Source: Tectiglobus sp965247245 (GTDB lineage Bacteria; Pseudomonadota; Alphaproteobacteria; Rhizobiales; Hyphomicrobiaceae). Taken from it: a stretch of 64,000 nucleotides of DNA. The position numbers and the translations under genes were made by a program. Positions 35,157 to 44,833 of the stretch are shown here, one piece after another. Each line of letters starts with the position of its first letter. Positions within the stretch are counted from its first letter, which is position 1. Location of the stretch: positions 682,001-746,000 of the forward strand of contig CBDFGV010000003.1 of the NCBI GenBank assembly GCA_965247245.1, read 5' to 3'. Under the pieces are notes generated by a model that saw only the letters and a list, made by a program, of their open reading frames with translations, did not search any database and was not told where the DNA came from.

Positions 35157-36497
35157 TTACTGGAAGAGACCCAGCACGCCACCTTCACCCCACTTAATTT
35201 TGACTGACGCTGTGAAGATATTCGCCTGGGACTCCGTGTCCGCAACCAAAGTAAACGCCTTCGCGGCATCGGCCGCAGGTTCACGATCCAAAGTCGCATC
35301 TTCAAAGATGATATGCGTATAAGCGAAGTCAAACGACATATGTTTCGAATAATTGTAGGTCGCGCCGACGCTCAACCACACCCGGTCACTATCAGGCACC
35401 TGCGGCAACCGCTGACTCGGATCCTGAATTGGCGAGATCTCGTAAGCCACACCACCGCGGAGTGTGAGGGCGGGCGAATAATCATACTCGGCACCAAGCG
35501 CAAAGAACCAACCATTGTCCCACTGAAAGTCAAACGATCCGATGGGCTGACCATTGACGATAATGGGATGCACATCGAGGTGTTCCCAATTCGCCCATTC
35601 GACGGTTCCCAACAACCGCAGATTAGGTGACAAGGCCTGACGGATACTCAGGGTCACCAGCTCCGGCGTGTCAACATCAAGCGTGAACTTGTTCTTCGAT
35701 CCGCCAACGGTGAATTGGTCGCCTTCGATGTCATGTTCGACAGCAGAGCGGAAGCCGATGCCAATAGACGTCCCCGCAGATGGCTTAAGCAGAACACCCG
35801 CGGTGAAGCCAAACCCGACATCATCACCATCCAGGACTGAATTTGGCACTCCTGTTGTGGTCACAGTTCCAGTTTGAAACAAACCGCTCGCCGTCTTGAA
35901 ACTCAAATGTGCATACTGGACCTGCACACCAACACCAACGAAGACGCCCTTCGCGACTTCATACGACATCATCGGATTAGCGTTGAGTGTGAACAGTTTT
36001 GCTGAGCGATGATGCAACCTGAAAGCTGAGTCATCATCGTCAAGCTCGTTGCCAAGACCGAATGGTGCGTTGAGTGCTAAGCCCGCAACAAGTTTATCGT
36101 TGATACGGTACGATGCATAACTAGCCGCAACCATTGCTGGGCGATCATTAGTGACACTATCCCCTGGACCAACACCAGTCGGTGTTGTTGGGCTAACCAG
36201 CGTCGGAATCGTTGTTGGCCCAGTTCCAGCAACACTCGTATAGTCGGTCTCACCGAAAATCAAAGCAGCATGACTTTCCGACTGCATGCCTTTACCGGCT
36301 TCGCCTATCGCAGCCGAGTTCCAAAAGGCCGAACTCAGGCCGCCGCCTGCTGCAGCGCCTGCAAACGATGAGCCTTGGAATTGTGATGATTGTTCCCGGA
36401 CTGCGAGACCGCCGGCTGTTGCCTGCATACTGCCAAGCGAGACACCGAAAAGTGCTGCCGAACAACCAGCCGCAGCAATGACCTTACTCAGACGCAT
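35157..36497 (-). CDS. Outer membrane transport protein, OmpP1/FadL/TodX family
   Basis: A 446-residue outer-membrane beta-barrel that lets hydrophobic compounds such as long-chain fatty acids or aromatics cross the outer membrane. Signal peptide about 1-28 (MRLSKVIAAAGCSAALFGVSLGSMQATA). The plug-like N-terminus GGLAVREQSSQFQGSSFAGAAAGG matches FadL proteins, and the C-terminal strand ends near KIKWGEGG. A strong GGGGGAAG precedes the ATG. It fits the CoA-ester and oxygenase genes elsewhere in the window. Confidence 0.92.
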   Translation of the reverse strand: MRLSKVIAAAGCSAALFGVSLGSMQATAGGLAVREQSSQFQGSSFAGAAAGGGLSSAFWNSAAIGEAGKGMQSESHAALIFGETDYTSVAGTGPTTIPTLVSPTTPTGVGPGDSVTNDRPAMVAASYASYRINDKLVAGLALNAPFGLGNELDDDDSAFRLHHRSAKLFTLNANPMMSYEVAKGVFVGVGVQVQYAHLSFKTASGLFQTGTVTTTGVPNSVLDGDDVGFGFTAGVLLKPSAGTSIGIGFRSAVEHDIEGDQFTVGGSKNKFTLDVDTPELVTLSIRQALSPNLRLLGTVEWANWEHLDVHPIIVNGQPIGSFDFQWDNGWFFALGAEYDYSPALTLRGGVAYEISPIQDPSQRLPQVPDSDRVWLSVGATYNYSKHMSFDFAYTHIIFEDATLDREPAADAAKAFTLVADTESQANIFTASVKIKWGEGGVLGLFQ

Positions 36498-36830
36498 ACT
36501 TCCCCCGTAACACTTACGCATCGGTCTTTCAGAAGCCGATTTACAGACATAAGACTGTCACAGAGTAGAGATCAGCAGAACTGGACAAGGCAAATCACGA
36601 AGGCCACAGAACACTGATCACTTGCAGAAACCACAGCGCCCGTGGCGCATTCGTCACACTTTACATCCATAAGCTGAAATTGAGCTTTATGCACACGTTG
36701 AAAGCGGACGCGAATAACCGTCACGCCACTAATGCAAGAAATGAAAAAAGGCAGCCCGACACGTCGCGCTGCCCAACTGCTGGAGGGTGCCGCTGCGGTC
36801 AGGCAGACTGCACCATTGCGACCAGATCAA
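36498..36830. other. Upstream region of the FadL gene, no gene seen
   Basis: Contains the FadL promoter side and the downstream side of the small Arg/Cys-rich gene. The short frames on the plus strand lack ribosome-binding sites. Confidence 0.35.
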
Positions 36831-37205
36831 TCAAAAGCACCGATCTGGCGCATTGCGATTGAAGCAGCGCCGCGCGCACCGACCAGGATAGGGCGCGAAT
36901 TCACAACGGTTCCAACACCGCCGCCGCCAGCGCGCGCAGGCATTCCTACGGTGACGACGCACACGCACCCATCGGCATCCAGGACCAACATGGCGATGGC
37001 GGAGCCCTGTGAATGGCCCGATGACGCCTCTGCGATGACAGAAGTGAACATTCTGCAGCAACGATGATCCAGCCGTGCTGGAATGGCCTTGAACAGCAGC
37101 CATGCCGCCAACCGGCGCGGCTTGGGCAAATCCAGTCATCCCAGCCACGGCCAATCCTACAACAGCAAAGAAAGCAAACAATGATCGCCTAAGTCGATTT
37201 CCCAT
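36831..37205 (-). CDS. Small exported Arg/Cys-rich protein
   Basis: A 124-residue protein with a clear signal peptide (MGNRLRRSLFAFFAVVGLAVAGMTGFAQA). The mature part is strongly basic and holds eight Cys in its last 70 residues (for example RRRCWNRCEF and PGRCARRC). The pattern suggests disulfides or metal binding outside the cytoplasm. I recognise no family. A strong GGGGAGAG site before the ATG supports it as real. It is the last minus-strand gene after pdxH. Confidence 0.65.
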   Translation of the reverse strand: MGNRLRRSLFAFFAVVGLAVAGMTGFAQAAPVGGMAAVQGHSSTAGSSLLQNVHFCHRRGVIGPFTGLRHRHVGPGCRWVRVRRHRRNACARWRRRCWNRCEFAPYPGRCARRCFNRNAPDRCF

Positions 37206-37377
37206 AAACTCTCCCCTTCTCGGCGACGAACGTCCAACATATGCACCGGGCTCAAGGCCCGGTTGCGCCCCCGCGAGCGCGCAACCCAGAGAGCCCAGAC
37301 AAGCTGAACGCTACCTGAACGTCAGACATTGCCGACATTCGGGCACAATCGCGGTGAAAAGCGGAATTCGAGTTGGA

Positions 37378-38061
37378 TCAGGGAAACAAGCGATCTTTGC
37401 CCCAGCCAAGCTCCATCGAGCCGCGCCGAAACACGACACGTTCGTGGAGGCGGAACGGACGATCGTGCCAGAATTCCATCTCTAATGGCACAACTCGAAA
37501 GCCCGACCAGTGAGGAGGTCGAGGGATTGCCCCAATTGCATACTTCGCTGTGTAGCCGGCAACTGCCTTTTCCAAGGCAAAGCGGCTCTCCAGTGGACGG
37601 GACTGTTGTGACGCCCAGGCCCCAATCCGGCTGCCGCGCGCACGGCTATCGAAATAGGCATCAGCCTCTTCCGAACTAACCTTTTGCACACCCCCACGAA
37701 TGCGGACCTGCCGCCGTAACGACTTCCAATGAAACAGTAGGGCCGCTTTCTCCGCGGCCAGAATCTCGGTGCCCTTGGCACTTTCGTAGTTGGTATAGAA
37801 GACAAACCCCCGCGCATGCCCGAAATCAGCGCCATCAAGCCCCTTCAAGAGCACCATGCGGCAGTTCGGCAGCCCATCCCCATCAACTGTTGAAAGCGCC
37901 ATTGCATTTGGGTCGTTGGGCTCATGTTTCTCGGCATCAGCGAACCACTCCTCAAAAAGACGGAATGGCTCATCTGACTCTGCAAAATCACCAGCCGGTG
38001 GTGCTGCGCCTGTATCCCAATCGGCCTCTGTAACGTTAGTGGTTTGCTTCTTCATGTTCAT
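37378..38061 (-). CDS. pdxH: Pyridoxamine 5'-phosphate oxidase
   Basis: FMN enzyme that oxidises pyridoxine/pyridoxamine 5'-phosphate to PLP. The protein of about 227 residues has the split-barrel flavin fold with MALSTVDGDGLPNCRMVLLKG, FYTNYESAKGTE, the FMN-binding region FHWKSLRRQVRIRG and the C-terminal FWHDRPFRLHERVVFRR, then the WGKDRLFP end typical of PdxH. Two ATGs at 38061 and 38055 are both possible; neither has a strong site. In many Hyphomicrobiales pdxH lies near an RT0821-like gene and fabI, as here. Confidence 0.95.
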   Translation of the reverse strand: MNMKKQTTNVTEADWDTGAAPPAGDFAESDEPFRLFEEWFADAEKHEPNDPNAMALSTVDGDGLPNCRMVLLKGLDGADFGHARGFVFYTNYESAKGTEILAAEKAALLFHWKSLRRQVRIRGGVQKVSSEEADAYFDSRARGSRIGAWASQQSRPLESRFALEKAVAGYTAKYAIGAIPRPPHWSGFRVVPLEMEFWHDRPFRLHERVVFRRGSMELGWGKDRLFP

Positions 38062-38215
38062 CACTATTCGTTGCATTTACTTCTGAAATCGGCCGCTCGT
38101 AGCAGACCTTGGTTCATTCTGAGACAGACCTTCAGTCGATGTTAACCCCATCGCGCCATACTCCGGTTCAGTTACCTCGTTTGTTGTTTCAAGAGTCGCG
38201 TTGGAGTGAGCCGTG

Positions 38216-38668
38216 ATGCGTGAAGTTCCGATTATCAGTTATGTGTGTATGATTGCCACCGCAGTCTTCGTTACCCTGCTTGTAGCGCCGCTATCCCAGC
38301 CGGTGCTCGCTGATTCAGCCCTCAAAGAAGGCGGATCCAGTGAAATAGCTAAAACATCTGGCACATCAAAGCATACCACCACTCCGCGCTACTTACGACC
38401 GCAGGAAACCCTCGGTGCGCGAGACGAATTGGCCACCCTTGAAGCTGTTCATCGCGCGCTGACAGAAACCGCTGATGGTGAAACCTTTGTCTGGCGGGCA
38501 GCACATGGCCGGCTCAACGCAATCCTGCAGCCTACAGTTTCGTTTATGGACCGGCATCAGCGCGTGTGTCGACACGTGGTCATTATGCTTAATTCCGGCC
38601 TGAAATCCCAGCGCGCTGAAGGGATAGCTTGCCGCCTGGAGAGTGGCACCTGGTCACTTGCCGGTTGA
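38216..38668 (+). CDS. RT0821/Lpp0805-like exported surface protein
   Basis: A 150-residue protein with a signal peptide (YVCMIATAVFVTLLVAPLSQPVLA). The C-terminal part has the pattern RVCRHVVIM...AEGIACRLESGTWSLAG, in which a Cys-Arg pair is repeated before a terminal G-x-W. This resembles the 17-kDa surface antigen-type domain of RT0821/Lpp0805 proteins. Its place beside pdxH agrees with gene order I know from related genomes. GTG at 38213 is an alternative start. Confidence 0.65.
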   Translation: MREVPIISYVCMIATAVFVTLLVAPLSQPVLADSALKEGGSSEIAKTSGTSKHTTTPRYLRPQETLGARDELATLEAVHRALTETADGETFVWRAAHGRLNAILQPTVSFMDRHQRVCRHVVIMLNSGLKSQRAEGIACRLESGTWSLAG

Positions 38669-38882
38669 TGGATTAATCAGACTGCATTCGAACTGCGGCA
38701 TTTGACCATAATCACCGACCTCAGACACCTAAAATCATCATGACTTCAGCAGGTTATCGATAATATGGCCTTGCTGTATCAAACCGCTTGCAAATTCCTG
38801 CCGAAGGCCTATCCCTGCTGGACCGCGTCCTGAGTTTGTGTAGGATGCGTATAAAACAGAACACAAAAGGGGACTGGGGCTG

Positions 38883-39722
38883 ATGACAACCGACCGGGAC
38901 GAACAGGCCATGCCGCAAGGCAACCTGATGACCGGCAAACGCGGCCTGATCATGGGCGTCGCGAACAATCGTTCGATCGCCTGGGGGATTTCGAAAGCCG
39001 TTGCAGCACAAGGCGCTGAAGTCGCGCTCACCTACCAAGGTGATGCACTGAAAAAGCGCGTCGAACCACTGGCGGCAGAGCTTGGCTCATCTCTAGTTTT
39101 GCCGTGCGACGTGACAGACGCTGCTTCGATGGATGCCGTATTTGCGACGTTGAAGGAGACGTGGGGCGGATTGGACTTTCTTGTCCACGCCATCGCCTTC
39201 TCTGACAAGAACGAGTTGGACGGTCGCTACGTCGACACGACAGAGGCCAACTTTTCGCAAACGATGCTGATTTCCTGCTACTCATTCACTGCTCTCGCGA
39301 AGCGCGCGGAGCCTTTGATGACGAACGGTGGCTCACTCCTGACGCTAACATACTACGGCGCCGAGAAGGTCATGCCCCACTACAATGTTATGGGAGTCGC
39401 CAAGTCAGCTCTTGAAGCTAGCGTTCGCTATCTGGCAGCTGATCTCGGCCAGAACGGCATCCGCGTCAATGCCGTGTCCGCGGGTCCCATCAAAACGCTT
39501 GCCGCCTCAGGCATTGCCGATTTCCGCTACATTCTGAAATGGAATGAGTACAATTCTGCTCTACGCCGCAATGTCACAATCGACGAAGTTGGCGGTGCTG
39601 GGTTGTACTTACTGTCGGATCTATCGCGCGGCGTCACGGGCGAGATCCACCACGTTGATTCAGGCTACCATGTCCAGGGCATGAAGAACGAAGAAGCTCC
39701 TGACATCTCCGTCGCGAAATAA
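38883..39722 (+). CDS. fabI: Enoyl-[acyl-carrier-protein] reductase (NADH)
   Basis: Carries out the last reduction in each fatty-acid elongation cycle. The 279-residue SDR-type protein has the FabI cofactor region GVANNRSIAWGI, the DVTDAASMD segment, and the Y-x6-K catalytic pair in HYNVMGVAK, followed by NAVSAGPIKTLAASGI. All are diagnostic of FabI, the triclosan target, rather than FabL or FabV. The N-terminus is about 15 residues longer than in E. coli. Confidence 0.97.
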   Translation: MTTDRDEQAMPQGNLMTGKRGLIMGVANNRSIAWGISKAVAAQGAEVALTYQGDALKKRVEPLAAELGSSLVLPCDVTDAASMDAVFATLKETWGGLDFLVHAIAFSDKNELDGRYVDTTEANFSQTMLISCYSFTALAKRAEPLMTNGGSLLTLTYYGAEKVMPHYNVMGVAKSALEASVRYLAADLGQNGIRVNAVSAGPIKTLAASGIADFRYILKWNEYNSALRRNVTIDEVGGAGLYLLSDLSRGVTGEIHHVDSGYHVQGMKNEEAPDISVAK

Positions 39723-39741
39723 AGAGCGCGGATCGGGGCGA

Positions 39742-40674
39742 TCAGTTCAACTCCTCGATCCACGACGTCACAAGATTGAGCACTTCGGCTGAATTGTCAT
39801 CCATCATCATCATATGCGTGTTGCCGGCGATACCTGCATCTGGCAACACCATCAAATCTGCGCGTCCACCCGAGTTGGCAAACGTGCGCGACCACGCTTT
39901 TCCCATGTCCAAGAGCGGCGGCAGGCCGGGCGTTGACTCCAGGTAGTCACCGTAAACAAGCAGGACCGGAACATCCTTGACCGCAACCGGACTGCTGGCA
40001 AATCCCGATGGTTCGACTCCAACAATAGCTGCAACACGCTCGCTGTCTTGCGCGGCCGCTTCAAATCCAATCTGCCCACCCTGGCTGTGGCAGATCACAA
40101 TGCTTCGCCCGAGCCTCTCCAACACTTCAGCGAACGCAAGCGTCGCTTCAGCCGTTGTCGACGTCCAGCGCGGCACGAAACTGCGCACGAAAGCATCAAA
40201 CGAACCAACCGGAAAACGGCAACCATCAAATCCCAGCCGATCGGAAAAACTCTCGCGCGCGCCGATGCGAAACAGCTGCCAGGCCTCTTGCGCCGTTCGC
40301 AGTAGAGCCCGATCCGGCCAGATCCCCTCAACCGCGCACCACCCGGCCCGGCCCCGCTCAACATTGTCAACGACATGCACCTCATAGCCAGCACTCACAA
40401 GCAATTGCAGCCATCCCGGCCGGCCGTCCGGTGTCGTCTCCCACATCGCACCCGACATCCCCCCGCCATGTAACAATACAATCGGTGGGCTGGTGTTCCG
40501 CTTCGCCGGCTTGAAGTACTGCACATAGGCATGCGCAATCGCATAACGGCCGTTGGGATCGTATTCGAAACTAGCAGTCGGCGTGAACTGGATGGTCTGG
40601 GTCGGTTGTCCATCGACATCAATCCATCTCCCACCAACAGTGTAACTACCGAAATCCTCAAGCGCGTATGTCAA
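39742..40674 (-). CDS. Alpha/beta hydrolase (esterase-like)
   Basis: A 310-residue hydrolase with the oxyanion segment LLHGGGMSG, nucleophile elbow CHSQGG, and a late Asp/His (LVYGDYLE and NTHMMMMDD). The fold is that of esterases acting on bulky substrates. No ATG exists near the N-terminus. A TTG at 40674 has GGAGG exactly six bases upstream and is the best start; the frame is open to another TTG at 40701. It converges on fabI with 19 bases between stops. Substrate unknown. Confidence 0.85.
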   Translation of the reverse strand: MTYALEDFGSYTVGGRWIDVDGQPTQTIQFTPTASFEYDPNGRYAIAHAYVQYFKPAKRNTSPPIVLLHGGGMSGAMWETTPDGRPGWLQLLVSAGYEVHVVDNVERGRAGWCAVEGIWPDRALLRTAQEAWQLFRIGARESFSDRLGFDGCRFPVGSFDAFVRSFVPRWTSTTAEATLAFAEVLERLGRSIVICHSQGGQIGFEAAAQDSERVAAIVGVEPSGFASSPVAVKDVPVLLVYGDYLESTPGLPPLLDMGKAWSRTFANSGGRADLMVLPDAGIAGNTHMMMMDDNSAEVLNLVTSWIEELN

Positions 40675-40771
40675 AGCGATCCTCCGCGACCATGCATCCA
40701 AAACCCTTGTACCGAATATGCAGGTCCGCCATGTTTCACGTGAATCTTTTTAACACGCCGCGGAGTTCATC

Positions 40772-41776
40772 ATGCCCTCAAATCGACAAGTCAAACTCAT
40801 CGCAAGGCCCAAGCCCGGCCCTTTCACCAATGACATCTTCTCGATAGAGGACACACCGGTTGCCGATCCAGGAGAGGGCGAGTTCCGCGTCAAGATCGAC
40901 TGCGTGTCACTCGACCCAGCCATGCGCGGTTGGGTCAATGATGCCAAATCCTATGTTCCACCTGTCGGTTTAGGCGAAGTGATGCGCGCCTATGCGGCCG
41001 GTCACGTCGAAGCATCCAACCATCCGAGCTTCAAGGAGGGAGATGCAGTCCAAGGATTGTTCGGCGTTCAACAGTACGCGACCTCCAACGGCCAGCATGT
41101 CGTGAAGGTCGATACGGCCAAGGCACCGCTGGAGCGCTGGGTCGGTGGCCTCGGCATGCCTGGATGGACCGCCTACTTCGGGTTACTGGATGTCTGCGAA
41201 CCCAAGGCCGGAGAGACTGTCGTTGTCTCAGCTGCATCGGGGGCCGTTGGCTCCATCGTCGGGCAGATCGCGAAGATCAAGGGCTGCCGCGCCGTTGGCA
41301 TTGCCGGTGGTGCTGAGAAGTGCGCATACATAAAGGACGAACTCGGCTTCGATGCGGCTGTTGACTACAAAGCAAACAACCTTGCAGCTGATTTGAAGGC
41401 GGCCTGCCCCGACGGAATTGACTGCAACTTTGAAAGCGTCGGTGGTGACATCCTTGATACTGTTCTTACGCAGATGAATGTCTTTGGCCGCATCGCAATC
41501 TGCGGCTTGATCTCTGGATACACGGCTACGGAATTGCCACCAGGCCCGAAGAACTTCCGCACCATTCTCACACAACGTCTACGTATGCGTGGCCTGATCG
41601 TCTTCGATTGGAATGACCGCATACCGGAAGCCATCGAGCAACTCGGCAACTGGCACGCTTCAGGTCAACTGAAGATTAGAGAGGACGTACGTCAAGGCGG
41701 CGTCGACGCGTTTCCAGATGTCGTCAATCTGCTCTATACCGGTGGCAACAATGGCAAGCTGGTATTGAAAGTCTAG
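40772..41776 (+). CDS. NADP-dependent oxidoreductase, zinc-independent MDR (CurA-like)
   Basis: A 334-residue medium-chain reductase of the leukotriene B4 12-hydroxydehydrogenase/CurA/YncB type. Visible are VSLDPAMRGWVND, the nucleotide motif SAASGAVGSIVGQIAK (AxxGxxG) and GLISGYTATELPPGPKN. No structural or catalytic zinc ligands are seen, as expected in this subgroup, which reduces the C=C bond of enones. It runs 5 bases ahead of the histidine phosphatase gene, so the two are probably co-transcribed. Confidence 0.92.
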   Translation: MPSNRQVKLIARPKPGPFTNDIFSIEDTPVADPGEGEFRVKIDCVSLDPAMRGWVNDAKSYVPPVGLGEVMRAYAAGHVEASNHPSFKEGDAVQGLFGVQQYATSNGQHVVKVDTAKAPLERWVGGLGMPGWTAYFGLLDVCEPKAGETVVVSAASGAVGSIVGQIAKIKGCRAVGIAGGAEKCAYIKDELGFDAAVDYKANNLAADLKAACPDGIDCNFESVGGDILDTVLTQMNVFGRIAICGLISGYTATELPPGPKNFRTILTQRLRMRGLIVFDWNDRIPEAIEQLGNWHASGQLKIREDVRQGGVDAFPDVVNLLYTGGNNGKLVLKV

Positions 41777-41781
41777 AACCT

Positions 41782-42369
41782 ATGAAAGATGGCATCACGC
41801 TGTACTTCGTCCGCCATGGGCAGACGACCTGGAATGCCGCGCGCCGCATCCAGGGCCAGCTTGAATCAGATCTGAGTGAACTTGGCCGATCGCAGGCAGC
41901 CAGCAATGGCCGGCGCCTGCGTGAGATCAGACCGGATATTGACTCACTACCATTCGTTGCAAGTCCGTTGCGGCGCTGCCGCAACACGATGGAAATCATT
42001 CGCAGCGAGCTTGGTCTAGACCCAAAGAACTACGCGACTGACGACCGCCTCAAGGAGATCCACTTCGGATTCCTACAGGACACCTATTGGCAAGATTTTG
42101 CACCTCAATATCCCGAGCACGCGGCAGCTCGAGAAGCCGATCCTTACAATTGGCGTCCAGATGGTGGTGAGAGTTATGCTGATCTCGCGAACCGCACCGC
42201 CGGCTGGATAGAGGAATTGGAGCAAGACACACTTGTCGTCTCTCATGGCGGTGTCAGCCGGGCGCTACGCGGCAATCTATACGACATTGATCCTGCGGAG
42301 ATGACAGAACTGAAGGTTCCGCAGGACAAGATCCTTGTGTTACGCAAGTCTGATTACCAGTGGCTGTGA
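41782..42369 (+). CDS. Histidine phosphatase family protein (phosphoglycerate mutase-like)
   Basis: A 195-residue phosphatase with the phosphohistidine motif FVRHGQTTWN (RHG), ASPLRRCRNTMEII, the acid donor in KEIHFG, and the second His in VVSHGGVSRA. In related genomes a gene of this type sits between fabI and aroC, which matches this position once accessory genes are removed. Substrate unclear. Confidence 0.92.
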   Translation: MKDGITLYFVRHGQTTWNAARRIQGQLESDLSELGRSQAASNGRRLREIRPDIDSLPFVASPLRRCRNTMEIIRSELGLDPKNYATDDRLKEIHFGFLQDTYWQDFAPQYPEHAAAREADPYNWRPDGGESYADLANRTAGWIEELEQDTLVVSHGGVSRALRGNLYDIDPAEMTELKVPQDKILVLRKSDYQWL

Positions 42370-42439
42370 TAGGAGTGGATCGACCAGAATGGTGCGTCGG
42401 TCCAGGCCCTGAAGCCGACCTCTATGAAGGATCACACCC

Positions 42440-42688
42440 GTGCAGCAATACTACACGCCGGATCTCGGCACAGACCCAAACAGTCCATTTGCACGAGATG
42501 CTGACGGCAAGCTCGTCCGCCGCTCCTTCTGGCTGGATATGAGCGACCGCTCCGTCGTACTTGCTATGACGAATGGCATCGGAGCGCACCTCTCCAACGA
42601 CCAGAAACGAGCCCATCTGCACGACATCAGGCGCGAGCAACTCATTGATGACGTCTGCGTTCAGGAGATCCTGCCACCGGAGAATTAG
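42440..42688 (+). CDS. Small protein of unknown function
   Basis: An 82-residue frame starting with GTG behind GAAGGAT, 70 bases after the histidine phosphatase gene. The composition is normal for a soluble protein, acidic in the middle, with no signal or membrane helix and no recognised motif. The antisense frame across the same bases is more repetitive and is rejected. Confidence 0.5.
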   Translation: MQQYYTPDLGTDPNSPFARDADGKLVRRSFWLDMSDRSVVLAMTNGIGAHLSNDQKRAHLHDIRREQLIDDVCVQEILPPEN

Positions 42689-42789
42689 ACCTCGCCAGCC
42701 AAGTTTAAAGCTTGCAGCGCAACAATGATTGCTTGTTCCCCTGCCTTCAAAAGCGCCGTTCTTCATAGAGGCTGATCCGACCACAAGTT

Positions 42790-42815
42790 GAGCCCTGAAT
42801 CCTAATTCAGGGCTC
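42790..42815. terminator. Perfect hairpin between convergent genes
   Basis: GAGCCCTGAA (42790-42799), loop TCCTAA, TTCAGGGCTC (42806-42815): a perfect 10-bp stem between the stops of the plus-strand small gene and the minus-strand Arg-rich gene. There is no T-run on either side, but the position fits a bidirectional terminator. Confidence 0.6.
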
Positions 42816-42829
42816 GCATGCGAAACAGC

Positions 42830-43213
42830 TCAATTGCCAGACTCTCTCAAGCATCGCCGATAGAGCCGGTACCAATACCTATTCCGGCTACGCCGCCATT
42901 TGGCGTAATATCCACCACAAGACCAAGACGCTCTTCCACGATAAGGCGTCCTATAACGGGGATACTGGCGGATGCGCCGCCAGTTCGCGCCAGGCGGATT
43001 GATCCGTGGTGGCAGGCGCTGGGCACGGAACGGTCGACCAACTCGCGGGAACCGTCGAAAGCCTCTTCTTTGGAATTGTACATCCTGCACAATCACGGAT
43101 TGTCCTGCACCGCTTCCGGCCGTACTAGGCATCGCCGCCCTTCCAGGCAGACCACTTGTCAAGTATGCACTGGCCGCCAGGCACAGCACCGCCATCGCAT
43201 TGAATTGCTTCAT
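42830..43213 (-). CDS. Small exported Arg/Tyr-rich protein
   Basis: A 127-residue protein with a signal peptide (MKQFNAMAVLCLAASAYLTSGLPGRA). The mature part is very rich in Arg, Tyr, Pro and Gly (for example RRFPRVGRPFRAQR) and ends YRLYRRCLRESGN. There is one other Cys, in WSCGG. Similar small Arg/Tyr-rich exported proteins occur in Hyphomicrobiales, but I know no function. A GGAG site precedes the ATG. Confidence 0.65.
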   Translation of the reverse strand: MKQFNAMAVLCLAASAYLTSGLPGRAAMPSTAGSGAGQSVIVQDVQFQRRGFRRFPRVGRPFRAQRLPPRINPPGANWRRIRQYPRYRTPYRGRASWSCGGYYAKWRRSRNRYWYRLYRRCLRESGN

Positions 43214-43285
43214 GCGTTTCTCCAGTTCTAAATGTAGTAGGAACGAGAGCAGCGAACTGCTCTTACATCGCCAGTCGCAAAAAAC

Positions 43286-44662
43286 CTATGCAGCCGGACG
43301 GATGTTCTGATTGCTCGCGAAAAGGTTGTCGGGATCGTACAGAGCTTTGAGGCGTCTCAGCCTTTCAAGATTTCTGCCGTAGGCGCGATCTTCACTGCCC
43401 TCTCGCTCGGCAACGAAGTTGACGTACTGGCCACCATCCTCGTGTCGACTGAGAACAGCGCCGGCTTCTTCAATCCATCTCATGCACATGTCGTCGCCAT
43501 CCGCGCTTTCCCAGCGTGCCCCAGGCGTAACAACAAAACCGACATCGCGATGAGGAAAGGCCGTCTCATCACTGGCTACATCTGCAATCTGTCCACCGAG
43601 CTGCGAGAATAGAATATCGCTCTGCGGCGTCGGCATTGACCTTGCCAGTTCAACCAAGGCATCAATCGCATTGTCGGATAGGGTCCTGAAGTTCCCAGAC
43701 TTCCAGTAGTTGCGCATCCCTTTGGCGTAGGTCTCATCCAGGAACTGCTGTGCCTCAATGTAAGGCCGAAGGGCCACAGCCTCACCGAGAGGCTTCGCGA
43801 ACTCGTGCAACGGCGCCAGAACTGCCTTGCCTTCTTCTGCCTCACCAACGAAGCACTGCATCAATCCGAGGACCTTCTGGCCATGATGGCTCTCCGATAA
43901 GAACGGAGCCGGCGGAGCCGTCATCAAGTCAGCCCAGACACAACAGGAACGCGGGGCTTGAGCGGCAAATTCACGGTACTGCCGAAGGACCTGGGATGCG
44001 TCCTCGAGTGCAAAGAACATCGGCCCGAACAGAACGTCTTTTGGCATATCATGCAGACGGAATGTGATGGCAGTCGCGACACCAAAGTTTCCGCTTCCTC
44101 CGCGCAGCCCCCAGAACAGCTCTGCATTCTGGACCGGGTCGACGACAATCAGATCGCCCTTGGCCGTCACCAGCTCGATCGACAAAACATTGTCGGCTGC
44201 AAGACCGTGCAAGCGCGACAGCCAACCGAAGCCGCCTCCCAATGTCAGACCGGCAACACCTGTTGATGAGACAACCCCGCCGGGTGTCGCAAGACCATGA
44301 CGGATGGTGGCAACATCGAGATCATGCAATGTCGCGCCTCCTTCAACCGTCGCCGTCCGTGCGGCTGTATCCGTCGATACGGCATTCATGCGAGAAAGAT
44401 CGATCATCAACATGCCGTCACCACTCGCTGTGCCAGCGATATTGTGGCCGCCTCCTCGTACAGAGATCTTCATGACCGAAGCTCGAGCAAAGCGAACACC
44501 GGCAACAACATCATCCTTGGTGACCGCTTGCAGGATCGCTGCCGGGCGCCGATCAATCAGCGCATTCCACAAAATTCGAGCGGCCTCGTACGCACGGCTC
44601 CCGGGCAGCAGCACTGTCCCATCCACATCCGACTGCAACTTCGCAAAATCAGGTTGGCTCAT
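43286..44662 (-). CDS. FAD-dependent oxidase with BBE domain
   Basis: A 458-residue PCMH-type flavoprotein. The FAD-binding N-terminal half has the segment VRGGGHNIAG, whose His anchors FAD covalently in this family, and TPGGVVSSTGVAGLTLGGGFGWLSRLHG. The C-terminal berberine-bridge (BBE) element YGRNLERLRRLKALYDPDNLF is the family signature. These enzymes oxidise alcohols, sugars or amines with O2. An ATG at 44686 in the same frame is equally possible. It is divergent from the HxlR gene, 171 bases apart, the classic regulator/target layout. Confidence 0.9.
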   Translation of the reverse strand: MSQPDFAKLQSDVDGTVLLPGSRAYEAARILWNALIDRRPAAILQAVTKDDVVAGVRFARASVMKISVRGGGHNIAGTASGDGMLMIDLSRMNAVSTDTAARTATVEGGATLHDLDVATIRHGLATPGGVVSSTGVAGLTLGGGFGWLSRLHGLAADNVLSIELVTAKGDLIVVDPVQNAELFWGLRGGSGNFGVATAITFRLHDMPKDVLFGPMFFALEDASQVLRQYREFAAQAPRSCCVWADLMTAPPAPFLSESHHGQKVLGLMQCFVGEAEEGKAVLAPLHEFAKPLGEAVALRPYIEAQQFLDETYAKGMRNYWKSGNFRTLSDNAIDALVELARSMPTPQSDILFSQLGGQIADVASDETAFPHRDVGFVVTPGARWESADGDDMCMRWIEEAGAVLSRHEDGGQYVNFVAEREGSEDRAYGRNLERLRRLKALYDPDNLFASNQNIRPAA

Positions 44663-44833
44663 TGCTTTCTCGTTCAAGTTGAGCATCACATCTCGTTGAT
44701 TTCGACAGCCACGTTGCCAACACCCACTGACGAAAAAAACTCACAAATGTGGAGTGCTACAGATTATGTAGTTGTTTGACATCCGCTCGCCTGGAATCCT
44801 ACGCCGACTACTGGTCACTGAAGAGATTTTCCA

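Noticed and set aside
42422..42784. A 120-codon minus-strand frame across the small gene at 42440
   Set aside because: It is antisense to a frame with a better start site and normal composition. It has no recognisable motif.
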